Shown here: positions 26,018 to 35,853 of the stretch, in pieces | Layout of the letters: each line of letters begins with the position of its first letter | How positions within the stretch are numbered: the stretch's first letter is position 1 | Assembly (NCBI GenBank): GCA_041601945.1 | Contig: JBFIHG010000006.1 | Span: 1 to 64,000, forward strand | Length of the DNA stretch: 64,000 nt | Direction: 5' to 3' | From: JBFJKD01 sp041601945 | Lineage (GTDB): Bacteria; Pseudomonadota; Gammaproteobacteria; Pseudomonadales; Porticoccaceae | Notes under the pieces: generated by a model | Databases searched by the model: none | Told to the model about the DNA's origin: nothing | The model's input: the letters and a program-made list of their open reading frames with translations, nothing else | Translations under genes and position numbers: made by a program

Positions 26018-27067
26018 CTACTCTCTTAATGCCAAACCCAGACTGCGCAAATTTAATGTATTAACGCCACACATGCCCAGCACCAGTGTACACAGTTCAT
26101 CCCATGGCGAGGCGCTGCGCATGCCTTTGATGGCGCGGTCAATGCCAGCGGCCTGGCGTAGCATACGTGTCAATTGTGTGGACGTCAGGCGCCGCAGCGC
26201 ACCGCGCACCAGGGGCTGGCGCTTTTCCCAAACCCCCATTTTTTTTAACGCCCACTCCAGGCGTTCCCCGCCGTTGGCGGCATCGCTTGCTTTGTTGAGG
26301 GTGCGCAATTCCCGCGTGATTGCCCATAGAATTGCCGTCGCGTCGGTGCCTTCCTCGCGCAAGCCACGCAGTTGGCGGCAGGCGGCGGCCGCGTCGCCTT
26401 CAAGTATGATATCCACCAGGGTAAAAACGTTATAGCGCGCGCTGTCGGCCACCACTGTGGACATGGTGGTGGCATCCACCACATCACCGGTAACCAGTAG
26501 TTTCAATTTTTCAATTTCCTGGACGGCGGCCAACAAATTGCCCTCGACACGTTGGGTCAATATTTCCCGGGCCGCGGCATTGGCGCGAATCCCAGCTTGT
26601 TTGAGACGCTGCTCTATCCAGCGTGGCATCTGCTGGACGGTGACCGGCCACACCTGCACGATGGCGCCGGTCGCGTCGATGGTTTTTGCCCATTTGTTTT
26701 TAAGCGTGGCACTGTCCATTTTAGCGCTGAGAATTAATAACAAATTATCGTCAGATGGGTGCGCGCAATATTCCTGTAAAGCCTTGCTACCATCCGCCCC
26801 AATTTTTCCATTTGGTATACGCAATTCGAGGATTTTTTTTTGTGCAAACAATGACAGGTGGCTGGCTTCGTTGAGTAACTGTTGCCACTCAAAATTTTTG
26901 TCGTCAGCGTGGAACAGTTCGCGCTCGGCAAAGCCCTGTGTGCGCGCCGCAGAGCGAATGGCATCGGCCGTTTCCTGAACCAGTAAGGGTTCGTCACCGG
27001 CGATAAGATAGACCGGTAACAGCGTTTGCTGCAGGTGCTGCCCGGTTTGTTCAGGGCGCAGGCGCAT
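26018..27067 (-). CDS. holA: DNA polymerase III delta subunit
   Basis: Delta is the clamp-loader subunit that opens the beta sliding clamp. The 349-aa protein from ATG 27067 (MRLRPEQTGQHLQQ) aligns with the E. coli start MIRLYPEQ; it has LPVYLIAGDEPLLVQE near the N-terminus, then the AAA+ type fold. The start lies 17 nt inside lptE, so the two are coupled; a longer in-frame GTG or ATG start at 27091 would overlap more. holA after lptE is the usual gammaproteobacterial order. Confidence 0.93.
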   Translation of the reverse strand: MRLRPEQTGQHLQQTLLPVYLIAGDEPLLVQETADAIRSAARTQGFAERELFHADDKNFEWQQLLNEASHLSLFAQKKILELRIPNGKIGADGSKALQEYCAHPSDDNLLLILSAKMDSATLKNKWAKTIDATGAIVQVWPVTVQQMPRWIEQRLKQAGIRANAAAREILTQRVEGNLLAAVQEIEKLKLLVTGDVVDATTMSTVVADSARYNVFTLVDIILEGDAAAACRQLRGLREEGTDATAILWAITRELRTLNKASDAANGGERLEWALKKMGVWEKRQPLVRGALRRLTSTQLTRMLRQAAGIDRAIKGMRSASPWDELCTLVLGMCGVNTLNLRSLGLALRE

Positions 27068-27578
27068 TGCTGGATGTACGGTGACTGACAAAGCGCAGGC
27101 GGTTTAGGATTTTGCGTACCAGTTCACTGCGCATTTCGGAGCGCAACAACAATGCTTCGTCGTCGGTGGCTAGCACGTTGTCCTCGTTATATTCGAAGAG
27201 ACGCTCGGTAGCGACCGTGGTGCGCCCCAGAACCTGGGTGCCATCCGCCGCGAGTATCAGAAAGTCGGCGCTTTCCGTGAGCAGGAGTTCGGCGACCCGC
27301 GCGCTGGCACCGATGGATGCTGTGCGGCGGTCGCTGTCTTCAGCGAGTATCACCAGGCTATATTCGGCCTCGGTCGCGTTTTTGGCCACGGTAATGCCGT
27401 TGCCCACCAGTGCGCGGCGCAGGTCTTCCACCAGATCGCTCTCCAGGTTGCGGGCGCTAATATGCAGGCTCTGGATATTGCCGGGCGCATCGGAGGTCCC
27501 CCGCAGGTGCCAGCCGCAACCGGCGGCAAGGAGGGCGCCGAACAGGGCGAAAATCAGAGTAGTGCGCATTGCGATCAT
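27051..27578 (-). CDS. lptE: LPS-assembly lipoprotein LptE
   Basis: Outer-membrane lipoprotein that plugs the LptD barrel. The 175-aa precursor has a lipoprotein signal peptide ending in the lipobox LLAAGC (Cys21), followed by GWHLRGTSDAPGNIQSLHIS, typical of LptE. It starts 21 nt after leuS and overlaps holA. The partner lptD is 9 kb away on the same strand. Confidence 0.94.
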   Translation of the reverse strand: MIAMRTTLIFALFGALLAAGCGWHLRGTSDAPGNIQSLHISARNLESDLVEDLRRALVGNGITVAKNATEAEYSLVILAEDSDRRTASIGASARVAELLLTESADFLILAADGTQVLGRTTVATERLFEYNEDNVLATDDEALLLRSEMRSELVRKILNRLRFVSHRTSSNAPAP

Positions 27579-27599
27579 GGTGACGTCTCTTGGTAGTGG

Positions 27600-30107
27600 C
27601 TAGTTGGCGACGATGCTTACCAGCTTGTTGGGTACGACGATCACTTTACGGATCGTCTTGCCATCCGTAAAGCGTTGCACGTTGGGCTCAGTTAATGCCG
27701 CGTGTTCGATAGTGCCGTTGTCGGCGCCGGTGGCAACGGCAATTTGTCCGCGCACCTTGCCGTTGACCTGCACCACCATGTCGAGGGTGGCGCGTTCCAG
27801 CGCCGTGGCGTCAACCAAAGGCCAGGGGGCGGACAAAATGTCGTTACCGTAGCCCATCTCCCGCCATAACAGGTGCACCAGGTGGGGCACTATGGGGGAG
27901 AGCAGGCGCAGCAGCACGCCTACGCCCTCGGCGACCACCGGGCAACTCGCCACGCTGCCGGAGCGGGTTCCGTTTGCCGACAGTTGATTGAGAATGGTCA
28001 TGCAGGCCGACACCACTGTGTTGAACTGGTTTTTTTCGTAATCCTGCTGGGCTTTTTTCAAAACAGTGTGGATCTCCCTGCGCATAACTTTTTGCCTGTC
28101 ATCTAACGTTGCGCACAGGTCGGGCGCCAACATCAGGTGGTCGGTTTGCAAACAGTGGATACTGGCAATGACGCTGGCCTGGTGCGCGCGGCAATAGGTC
28201 CACAGGCGGCGCAAAAAGCGCGACGCGCCAGCCACGCCATCGTCCGACCATTCGAGAGATTGCTCGGGGGGTGCTGCAAACATGGTAAACAGGCGCACAG
28301 TATCCGCCCCGTAACTGTCGATCAGGGCCTGGGGGTCGACGGTATTGCCTTTGGATTTCGACATTTTACTGCCGTCTTTCAACACCATGCCCTGGCACAG
28401 CAGCCGGGTAAATGGCTCGTCGGAATTTACCAGGCCAGCGTCGCGCATTAGTTTATGGAAAAAACGCGCGTACAACAGATGCAAAATGGCGTGTTCGATG
28501 CCACCGACATATTGATCGACGGGTAACCAGTAGTTGGCGCGCTCGGGGTCGAGCATGCCGCCGTCGAAATCCGGGCAGGTAAAGCGTGCGTAGTACCAGG
28601 ACGACTCCATAAAGGTATCGAACGTGTCCGTTTCCCGCGCGGCGGGTCGGCCGTCGATCTCACCGACTTTCCATGCGGGGTCAGCTTTCAGAGGCGAATG
28701 AATGCCATCCATCACCACATCTTCCGGTAATAGCACCGGAAGTTTTTCCGCGGGCACCGGAATAGCGATCTCGCTACCGTCGTACAGCATGGGGATGGGC
28801 GCTCCCCAGTAGCGTTGTCGGGACACACCCCAGTCCCGTAGCCGATAATTAGTGGTCACAGCTCCCAGGTTCGATTGCGCGAGTTGTGTGGCGATTGCAG
28901 TAAAGGCTTCGTCAAACAACAAGCCATCGAATTTTCCCGAGTTAATCAGTGTGCCCTTGGCGGTAAACGCCTCCAGATCCAAATTGCATGGGGTGTCGTC
29001 CACCGGCGCGATCACCTGGATGATCGGCAGTTGGTACTGGGTGGCAAATTCCCAATCCCGCTGATCGTGGGCGGGTACGGCCATGACCGCGCCGGACCCG
29101 TAATCCATCAGCACATAATTGGCGATCCACACGGGCACCAGCTCCCCGCTCAGCGGGTGGCGCGCGCTCAGTCCGGTGGGAATACCCTTTTTGGCCATGA
29201 TGGCCATATCGGCCTCAGCCACGGACTGTTGCTTGCACTCGGCGATAAAGCGCGCCAGCTCCGGGTTGGTCTCTGCCAGGGCCAGGCTGATCGGATGCTC
29301 GGCTGCGAGGCTCAGATAGGTAACGCCCATCAATGTGTCGGGTCGTGTGGTGTAGACGTCGATATTGGCATAGCCAGCTACCGTGTCCGTCAGGGGAAAA
29401 GATATGTCGATACCACGACTTTTACCGATCCAGTTGCGCTGCATGGCGCGCACCTGTTCCGGCCATTCATCTAACTGATCGAGGCCTTCGAGTAACTCTT
29501 CGGCATACGCAGTGATGCGAATAAACCACTGGGGAATTTCCTTGCGCTGCACCGGCGTGTCACAGCGCCAGCAACAGCCTTCGACCACCTGTTCATTGGC
29601 CAGGACGGTCTGATCCTGGGGACACCAGTTAACCGCGCTGGTTTTCTTGTAGACCAGTCCCTTGGCGTACAGCTGGGTAAAAAACCATTGTTCCCAGCGG
29701 TAGTACTGCGGCTGACAGGTTGCCAGTTCGCGGTTCCAGTCGTAGGCAAACCCGAGGCACTGCAATTGGGTTTTCATGGCCTTGATATTGGCGTAGGTCC
29801 AGGCCGCAGGCGCGGTGTTGTTCTGTACGGCGGCGTTTTCGGCGGGGAGTCCGAACGCGTCCCAGCCCATGGGCTGCAGTACATTTTTACCTTGCATACG
29901 TTGGTAGCGGCTGATGACATCGGCAATGGTGTAGTTGCGCACATGGCCCATATGCAGTTTGCCGCTGGGGTACGGAAACATGGCCAGGCAGTAATATTTT
30001 TCTCGATTCGGATCGACACTAACTACAAACGATTGGTTGCTACGCCAGTAGTTCTGAATTTCCCGTTCGATAATTTCCGGGTGATAGTGTTCGTCAAGCG
30101 TCGTCAT
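27600..30107 (-). CDS. leuS: Leucyl-tRNA synthetase
   Basis: Class I synthetase that charges tRNA-Leu and edits mischarged tRNA. The 835-aa protein from ATG 30107 (MTTLDEHYHPEIIEREIQNY) has the HIGH motif as HMGH (52-55) in PYPSGKLHMGHVRN, a CP1 editing insertion, and KMSKS in DGSKMSKSKGN. The frame is open to 30209, but the family start and a -10 box at 30147-30152 favour 30107. lptE and holA follow. Confidence 0.97.
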   Translation of the reverse strand: MTTLDEHYHPEIIEREIQNYWRSNQSFVVSVDPNREKYYCLAMFPYPSGKLHMGHVRNYTIADVISRYQRMQGKNVLQPMGWDAFGLPAENAAVQNNTAPAAWTYANIKAMKTQLQCLGFAYDWNRELATCQPQYYRWEQWFFTQLYAKGLVYKKTSAVNWCPQDQTVLANEQVVEGCCWRCDTPVQRKEIPQWFIRITAYAEELLEGLDQLDEWPEQVRAMQRNWIGKSRGIDISFPLTDTVAGYANIDVYTTRPDTLMGVTYLSLAAEHPISLALAETNPELARFIAECKQQSVAEADMAIMAKKGIPTGLSARHPLSGELVPVWIANYVLMDYGSGAVMAVPAHDQRDWEFATQYQLPIIQVIAPVDDTPCNLDLEAFTAKGTLINSGKFDGLLFDEAFTAIATQLAQSNLGAVTTNYRLRDWGVSRQRYWGAPIPMLYDGSEIAIPVPAEKLPVLLPEDVVMDGIHSPLKADPAWKVGEIDGRPAARETDTFDTFMESSWYYARFTCPDFDGGMLDPERANYWLPVDQYVGGIEHAILHLLYARFFHKLMRDAGLVNSDEPFTRLLCQGMVLKDGSKMSKSKGNTVDPQALIDSYGADTVRLFTMFAAPPEQSLEWSDDGVAGASRFLRRLWTYCRAHQASVIASIHCLQTDHLMLAPDLCATLDDRQKVMRREIHTVLKKAQQDYEKNQFNTVVSACMTILNQLSANGTRSGSVASCPVVAEGVGVLLRLLSPIVPHLVHLLWREMGYGNDILSAPWPLVDATALERATLDMVVQVNGKVRGQIAVATGADNGTIEHAALTEPNVQRFTDGKTIRKVIVVPNKLVSIVAN

Positions 30108-30146
30108 AGTAATACAAGGTGATCCGGCGATGGGCACAGGGCGGAA

Positions 30147-30175
30147 ATTATAGGGGAAAGCCCTCGGCATACCTA
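30147..30175 (-). promoter_or_regulatory. Putative sigma-70 promoter of leuS-lptE-holA
   Basis: On the minus strand TAGGTA (30170-30175), 17 nt and a perfect TATAAT (30147-30152). RNA would begin about 30 nt before the leuS ATG. The -35 box is weak (3 of 6), and the call rests mainly on the -10 box and its position. Confidence 0.45.
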
Positions 30176-30236
30176 GCGCTGCGGCGTGAAAGTCACCGGC
30201 TCTGCTCACGGGATTAGTTTGCTACGGTTATAACAA

Positions 30237-31760
30237 TTACGGAATCAGTTTTGTGGCATCGGGTTTACGCGGTGCCGCAAATACGGACAACAGGCATAGC
30301 AACAGGCTGACGATGATGGCAGGGCTGCCGCCCAGCTGATTGAATGGTGTTGCGCCGCTGTGGGGTCGGATCTGCGCGCTCAATACGCCAGCGCGAAAGC
30401 GCGGCAGCAGCGTGAGAATCTTGCCCTTTTCGTCGATGGACGCGGTGATGCCGTCGTTAGTGGCACGCAGCATCGGCTTGCCGTTTTCCAGCGCGCGCAT
30501 TTGTGCGATCTGCAGGTGCTGATGCGGCCCGAGCGAATTGCCGAACCAGGTGTCGTTGCTGACCGTGAGCAACAGGTTGGCCGCGGCAGCGTCGTTGCCA
30601 ATCAATGCCTGGTAAGCCACTTCGTAGCACACCGCCGTGGCGATTTTAATGCGCCCGGCAGCTATTGATGGCTGCTGCGCGGGTCCGGGTTGGAAGTTGG
30701 ACATTGGCAAATCGAAAAATTTTATAAGCCCGCGTAGCCATCGCTCAAATGGCACGTATTCGCCAAAGGGCACCAGATGGCGCTTGTGGTACGCGCCGGA
30801 GGCGTTACCCAGTGCAATGACGGAGTTGTAATACCGGCGCCCCCCTGGTCCACTCTCGTAAGTGGGAATGCCCGTAATAACGACCGTGTCGTGTTCCCGG
30901 GCCTGTGCGTTAACGGTTTCCAGGAAGGGTTCTATGTCGTTTTTCAGACGTGGGATGCCCGCCTCAGGCCAGATAATCAGATCTTTGTCCCAATGTTCAG
31001 CAGTGGTGTCGCTAAAGTCGGTAAGCATCTGATCGAGCAAATCGGGCGCCCATTTTTCGAGTAATGGTTGGTCGGGCTGAACCAGTGCCACGGATAATGC
31101 ATCCCGCTGGGGTGACGTCCATTGCTTGGAGGTCAGGTAAAATCCGCCCCCCCAGATCAGTATGCCGATAAACAGGCCGCGGCCAATCGCTACGCGAAAT
31201 TTCTTACGCTCCCAAACCAGAGCCAGCAACGCCCCGCTGTAGGCCGTAAAACCGCTTACTGCCAGCACCCCGAACACGGGTGCCCAGCCAGACAGCCAGG
31301 TGTCGATATGTCCGTAGCCGAGGTACAACCAGGGGAAGCCGGTAAGAACCCAGCCGCGCAACCATTCGCCGAGTACCCACAGGGCCGGGAAGGCCAGCAA
31401 CACGGTATTGGGATGGTTGTTGTTGAGCAGGCCGTAAAGGCTAAATGGCAGCGCGAAAATAAGCGCCAGGACAACAATAAATAAACCGGTTAACAGGCCC
31501 GCTAATAGCCACGGTGCCTGACCGTACTCGTGAATGCTGACGTACACCCAGGTGGCTCCGGTGCAGAACATGGCGGCGCCGAAGGTTAACGCCAACGTGA
31601 ACGCTCTACGCGGGCCGACCCCGCGCAGTAAAACGCTGAGGCAGGCAGTGCACACCAGGCCAATAATCCACCAGTTCATCGGCGCGAATGACAGTGGGAG
31701 CAGCGCACCAAACAAAGCGGCGACCACGTGGGACAGGCCAGTTTCAGCGCGGCGTTTCAT
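30237..31760 (-). CDS. lnt: Apolipoprotein N-acyltransferase
   Basis: Adds the third acyl chain to lipoproteins in the inner membrane. The 507-aa protein has several N-terminal membrane helices (from VAALFGALLPLSFAPMNWW) and a nitrilase-like periplasmic domain, with Glu in IWPEAGIPRL, Lys in YHKRHLVPFGEYVPFE and Cys in AVCYEVAYQ as the catalytic triad. It lies 9 nt after corC in the minus-strand block, as in many gammaproteobacteria. Confidence 0.96.
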   Translation of the reverse strand: MKRRAETGLSHVVAALFGALLPLSFAPMNWWIIGLVCTACLSVLLRGVGPRRAFTLALTFGAAMFCTGATWVYVSIHEYGQAPWLLAGLLTGLFIVVLALIFALPFSLYGLLNNNHPNTVLLAFPALWVLGEWLRGWVLTGFPWLYLGYGHIDTWLSGWAPVFGVLAVSGFTAYSGALLALVWERKKFRVAIGRGLFIGILIWGGGFYLTSKQWTSPQRDALSVALVQPDQPLLEKWAPDLLDQMLTDFSDTTAEHWDKDLIIWPEAGIPRLKNDIEPFLETVNAQAREHDTVVITGIPTYESGPGGRRYYNSVIALGNASGAYHKRHLVPFGEYVPFERWLRGLIKFFDLPMSNFQPGPAQQPSIAAGRIKIATAVCYEVAYQALIGNDAAAANLLLTVSNDTWFGNSLGPHQHLQIAQMRALENGKPMLRATNDGITASIDEKGKILTLLPRFRAGVLSAQIRPHSGATPFNQLGGSPAIIVSLLLCLLSVFAAPRKPDATKLIP

Positions 31761-31769
31761 AATAATCGA

Positions 31770-32612
31770 CTAATCCTTGTTGCCGACCAACCCCATTTCC
31801 ATCTGATGAATCTGGCGGCTGTCCGCTTCGATGACCCGGAACGAAAAATTCTCTAAAACGATACTTTCACCCACCGTTGGCAGGTGGCCAAAAGCCTGGG
31901 TGACAATACCACCCACCGTGTCGAATTCGTCTTCGCTAAGCCCTGTTCCAAAATGTTCATTAAAATCTTCTATCGGTGTCAGCGCCGCGATCAGGTAGTG
32001 ATCGTTGGCCTGTCGACGGATGAAGTCGTCTACATCATCGTCGGTTTCATCCTCGATATCGCCGACAATCTCTTCCAGTATGTCTTCAATGGTGATTAGT
32101 CCCGCGACGCCGCCATACTCATCGACAACAATGGCCATGTGATAGCGTTGTTCGCGAAACTCCCGCAATAGTACATTGAGGCGCTTGCTCTCGGGAATGA
32201 TGGTGGCCGGGCGGATCATCTGTTCTATGCGGAAGTTCTCACGTCCAGTGAGAACCAGTGGTAATAATTCCTTGGCGAGTAGAATGCCGCGGATATCGTC
32301 GGCCGAATCACCCACCACCGGGAAGCGGGAGTGATTGGACTCGATGACCAGTTTGAGGATCGCTTCGAGACTGTCGTCGTAGTGGATGACGACGATGCGC
32401 GGACGGGGAATCATAATTTCCCGCACCTGCTGGTACGAGACCTTGAGAGCGCCTTCCATAATGCCCAGGGCCTCAATATCGAGAATTTTATTGTCGTGTG
32501 CCGCTCTGAGCAGATCGACCACATCCTCCCGGGATTTCGGCTCGGCGGACAGCGCTTTACTGATGCGCTCCAGCCACGTTCGATCAGGGTTGCCGAGACT
32601 TTCGTCGCTCAT
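31770..32612 (-). CDS. corC: CorC/YbeX, CBS-domain protein of the HlyC/CorC family
   Basis: A 280-aa cytosolic protein with an N-terminal acidic region, two CBS domains (about 65-185, with MIPRPRIVVIHYDDSLE and GVAGLITIEDILEEIVGDIE) and a C-terminal CorC_HlyC domain (GLSEDEFDTVGGIVTQAFG). The family was linked to Mg/Co efflux and, for YbeX, to ribosome and translation homeostasis. Its start overlaps the ybeY stop by 4 nt. Confidence 0.94.
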   Translation of the reverse strand: MSDESLGNPDRTWLERISKALSAEPKSREDVVDLLRAAHDNKILDIEALGIMEGALKVSYQQVREIMIPRPRIVVIHYDDSLEAILKLVIESNHSRFPVVGDSADDIRGILLAKELLPLVLTGRENFRIEQMIRPATIIPESKRLNVLLREFREQRYHMAIVVDEYGGVAGLITIEDILEEIVGDIEDETDDDVDDFIRRQANDHYLIAALTPIEDFNEHFGTGLSEDEFDTVGGIVTQAFGHLPTVGESIVLENFSFRVIEADSRQIHQMEMGLVGNKD

Positions 32613-33106
32613 GAGTGTGTAACCTCGTTATCTACATGCGGCGACTCACCGCCGTCCTCAGCGTAGGGCGGTGCAAAACCCAGTTCCCCTAAAATTTGTG
32701 TTTCCAGCGTTTCCATGACCAGTGCCTCGGTATTCTCTATGTGGTTGTAGCCCAGCAGGTGCAGTGCCCCATGTACCAGGATGTGAGCCCAGTGCGCGTC
32801 GGCCGTTTTGCGTTGCTCCAACGCCTCGCGATTAACAACCGGGGCACATACCAACAGATCGCCGAGCAGCGCACTGTCGACACAATCCGGAAGGTCGGCG
32901 ACAAAGGACAGGATATTGGTTGGCCCAGATTTATTGCGATAGCGCAAATTGAGTTGAGCGGCTTCATCGATCCCTACTACCCGCACGCTGATTTCCGCAT
33001 CTGGGGCGTGCGGGCTGACGGCCCCGGCCAGCCAGCGGCGTATATCTGCCGGGTCGGGTACCTGATCACAGTTCGAGGCATTGTCGATATTGACGAGCAA
33101 CGGCAT
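32609..33106 (-). CDS. ybeY: Endoribonuclease YbeY
   Basis: Zinc-dependent RNase acting in 16S rRNA 3'-end maturation and ribosome quality control. The 165-aa protein carries the H-x3-H-x5-H motif at His112, His116 and His122 (HGALHLLGYNH) and TNILSF. It is 5 nt after ybeZ and overlaps corC, the standard ybeZ-ybeY-ybeX-lnt order. Confidence 0.96.
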   Translation of the reverse strand: MPLLVNIDNASNCDQVPDPADIRRWLAGAVSPHAPDAEISVRVVGIDEAAQLNLRYRNKSGPTNILSFVADLPDCVDSALLGDLLVCAPVVNREALEQRKTADAHWAHILVHGALHLLGYNHIENTEALVMETLETQILGELGFAPPYAEDGGESPHVDNEVTHS

Positions 33107-33111
33107 GGCAA

Positions 33112-34125
33112 TCAGGTCGCCGCGGGATCGATACTTTCGGGCGGGTTTTCGTGGGCGTTATAGGCATCGACGATAGATTGCACGAGCGGATGGCGAACCA
33201 CGTCTTTGGATAGAAAATGGGTGAACGCAATATCGTTGACCTGAGCCAGAACTTCGCACGCGTGCAGCAAACCGCTGTGAGTGCCACGCGGCAAGTCGAT
33301 CTGGGTAGTATCCCCGGTGATCACGGCGGTGGAACCGAAGCCAATTCGGGTCAGGAACATTTTCATTTGCTCGCGGGTGGTGTTCTGACTTTCATCGAGA
33401 ATAATGTAGGAGTTATTAAGCGTCCGCCCGCGCATGTACGCCAGTGGCGCGACCTCGATAACGCCGCGCTCAATTAATTTACCAACTGCCTCGACCCCCA
33501 GCATTTCGTACAGTGCGTCGTACAGTGGCCGCAAGTACGGGTCGACTTTTTGCGACATATCTCCTGGCAGGAATCCGAGTTTTTCGCCAGCTTCCACGGC
33601 GGGTCGTACCAGCAGAATTCTCTCCACCTCGTCGCGCAACAGTGCTTCTACCGCGCAGGCTACGGCCAGGTAAGTCTTGCCGGTCCCGGCGGGGCCTACA
33701 CCAAAACTAATGTCGTGAGTCTGAATCGCCCGAACGTAGCGTTGTTGATTGACTCCACGGGGTCGGATATTGCCCTTCTTGGTGCGAATCAATGTCAGGT
33801 TTTCCACATTGCCAGCGGTGGGGGTTTCGGACGTGTCCATAGGCAGTTCCATAGCAGCTTGTTGTAATAACAGATGAACCTGATCCGGTGCGATTGCGCC
33901 GACGGTCAGGGTTTCGTCGTACAGGCATTGCAGTACTCTACCCGCTGCCGCGGAGCGTGTTGCCTCGCCGTAAAACGCGAACAGATTGCCGCGATTGCGA
34001 ATTTCGATATTCAGCCGTTGTTCGATCTGGCGCAGATGTGCGTCAAACTGGCCACACAGGGATGCGAGGCGATGGGCGTCGTTGGGCTCAAGGGTTACTG
34101 TCAGAGCAGCGAGTTGAATGTTCAA
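33112..34125 (-). CDS. ybeZ: PhoH-like ATPase YbeZ
   Basis: P-loop ATPase of the PhoH family that partners YbeY in RNA metabolism. The 337-aa protein has Walker A GVGPAGTGKTYLAV, Walker B with YIILDESQNT and the PhoH block GSTAVITGDTTQIDLPRG. The start is TTG at 34125: there is no ATG nearby, and the resulting N-terminus M-N-I then TVTLEPNDAHRLASLCGQFD matches E. coli YbeZ. The TTG suggests weak initiation. Confidence 0.94.
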   Translation of the reverse strand: MNIQLAALTVTLEPNDAHRLASLCGQFDAHLRQIEQRLNIEIRNRGNLFAFYGEATRSAAAGRVLQCLYDETLTVGAIAPDQVHLLLQQAAMELPMDTSETPTAGNVENLTLIRTKKGNIRPRGVNQQRYVRAIQTHDISFGVGPAGTGKTYLAVACAVEALLRDEVERILLVRPAVEAGEKLGFLPGDMSQKVDPYLRPLYDALYEMLGVEAVGKLIERGVIEVAPLAYMRGRTLNNSYIILDESQNTTREQMKMFLTRIGFGSTAVITGDTTQIDLPRGTHSGLLHACEVLAQVNDIAFTHFLSKDVVRHPLVQSIVDAYNAHENPPESIDPAAT

Positions 34126-34291
34126 ATGTAGATTGCAAACGCCTTTGCGGAAACCGTCAGGCGCTTAGCATAACGGCTTTGCCGGGGTCATGAAATACGT
34201 AATAAGTGAATATATATACCAAAAGTTCCGTGCTGGTAACGGCATTAAGAGTTTTTCGTTATAGTTTTTCACTGTTTCAGGGCCCGATGAG

Positions 34292-35647
34292 TCAATCGGG
34301 CAGCAGTTGACCACGTAGTGAGTTGGGTAGTGCCTCGTCGATCCGTACCTGGACGAAGTGGCCAATCAGACTGTGGTCAGCGCAGGTAAAATTGACCACT
34401 CGGTTATTTTCCGTGCGGCCCTGCAGCTGAGCAGGGTTCTTTTTGGATATACCGCTGACCAGCACGCGCTCGACGCTCCCGACCATGGCGGCACTGATAG
34501 CCATTGCCTGCTGGGTAATACGGCTTTGCAAAATATTCAATCGCTGCTTTTTGACGTCCATGGGCAGCGTGTCTGGAAGGTCGGCGGCGGGGGTGCCAGG
34601 GCGGGCGCTGTAGATAAAACTGAAGGAGTGGTCGAAGCCGATGTCTTCGATTAACTTCATAGTGGCCGCGAAATCTGCGTCGGTTTCCCCGGGGAACCCG
34701 ATGATAAAATCAGACGATATGCTGATGTTCGGTCGTAGCTGGCGCAGGCGGCGGATTTTTGACTTGTACTCCAGGACAGTGTGTCCGCGCTTCATGGCGG
34801 CGAGAATACGGTCTGATCCACTCTGCACCGGCAAGTGTAGATGGCTGACCAGCTTGGGGACGTCCCTGTACACATCGATCAGGCGGTCGCTAAACTCCAC
34901 CGGGTGGGAGGTGGTGTAGCGAATGCGCTCGATACCTTCGATTTGCGCGACGTAGCTGATCAATTCTGCCAGATCGCACAGAGTGCCATCGTCAGCGCCG
35001 GCGTCGCCACGGTAGGCGTTGACGTTCTGCCCGAGCAGATTAACTTCCCGTACACCCTGATTTGCCAGATGGGTGATTTCGGTGAGCACCTGAGCCAGTG
35101 GGCGACTCACTTCTTCGCCGCGGGTGTAAGGCACCACACAGAACGAGCAGTATTTTGAACAGCCTTCCATTATGGAAACGAAAGCACTGACGCCATCGGC
35201 TTCCGGCAGGGGCAGCTGGTCAAATTTTTCAATTTCCGGAAAACTCACGTCCACGATCACCGCGCCATTCTGGCGCTGATGTTCGCTGATCATGTGTGGC
35301 AGGCGATGCAGGGTTTGGGGGCCAAACACCAGATCGACATAGGGGGCGCGCTGGGCGATCGCCTCGCCTTCCTGGCTGGCGACACAACCACCTACGCCAA
35401 TAATAATGTTCGGATTTTTTTCTTTCAGTGCTTTCCAGCGGCCGAGCTGGTGAAAAACCTTTTCCTGAGCTTTTTCCCGAATCGAGCAGGTGTTAAGCAG
35501 TAATATGTCGGCTTCGGCGGGATCCGCGGTGTGTATCACCTGGTGGCTTGCGCCGAGTAAGTCTCCCATGCGCGCGGAATCGTACTCATTCATCTGGCAG
35601 CCATGGGTGACGATATGGAGCTTTTTACTAACGGGTTCGTTGCTCAC
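34292..35647 (-). CDS. miaB: tRNA-2-methylthio-N6-dimethylallyladenosine synthase MiaB
   Basis: Radical-SAM methylthiotransferase that modifies i6A37 of tRNAs. The 451-aa protein has the N-terminal cluster cysteines 17, 54 and 88, the radical-SAM CxxxCxxC at 163/167/170 (CSKYCSFC), and a C-terminal TRAM domain. Start is GTG 35647 (VSNEPVSKKLHIVTHGCQ). A hairpin GCCCGAT/ATCGGGC (34283-34302) spans its stop codon but lacks a T-run. ybeZ follows after 166 nt. Confidence 0.97.
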   Translation of the reverse strand: MSNEPVSKKLHIVTHGCQMNEYDSARMGDLLGASHQVIHTADPAEADILLLNTCSIREKAQEKVFHQLGRWKALKEKNPNIIIGVGGCVASQEGEAIAQRAPYVDLVFGPQTLHRLPHMISEHQRQNGAVIVDVSFPEIEKFDQLPLPEADGVSAFVSIMEGCSKYCSFCVVPYTRGEEVSRPLAQVLTEITHLANQGVREVNLLGQNVNAYRGDAGADDGTLCDLAELISYVAQIEGIERIRYTTSHPVEFSDRLIDVYRDVPKLVSHLHLPVQSGSDRILAAMKRGHTVLEYKSKIRRLRQLRPNISISSDFIIGFPGETDADFAATMKLIEDIGFDHSFSFIYSARPGTPAADLPDTLPMDVKKQRLNILQSRITQQAMAISAAMVGSVERVLVSGISKKNPAQLQGRTENNRVVNFTCADHSLIGHFVQVRIDEALPNSLRGQLLPD

Positions 35648-35709
35648 AGCGGGTTACTCGGCGATACGGGACAGGTTTAGCGAGCTGGTTCAGTGGCGTA
35701 AGGGCGGCG

Positions 35710-35715
35710 AGTATA
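35710..35715 (-). promoter_or_regulatory. Possible -10 box of miaB
   Basis: The minus strand carries TATACT, 5 of 6 matches to the sigma-70 -10 element, about 63 nt before the miaB GTG. No good -35 hexamer is present at 16-18 nt, so the assignment is weak. Confidence 0.3.
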
Positions 35716-35853
35716 GCGTTTCAGGGACAAAAAGCGTAGTTGTGGGTGCGCTTTGCATGTGGGACTGGACGGTGTGCCGGCCGCGAGCTGTGGTATCCTG
35801 TGCGGCCGCAAACCAGTCAGCCGTTTCCGCGACACAAGAGTTGTTATAAACAC

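Noticed and set aside
28875..29474. Long open frame antisense to leuS (199 codons)
   Set aside because: Lies wholly within leuS editing and catalytic coding sequence; composition reflects codon bias of the true strand.
34283..34302. Hairpin GCCCGAT/ATCGGGC over the miaB stop considered as a terminator
   Set aside because: No T-run follows the stem on the minus strand, so it is recorded only in the miaB entry.
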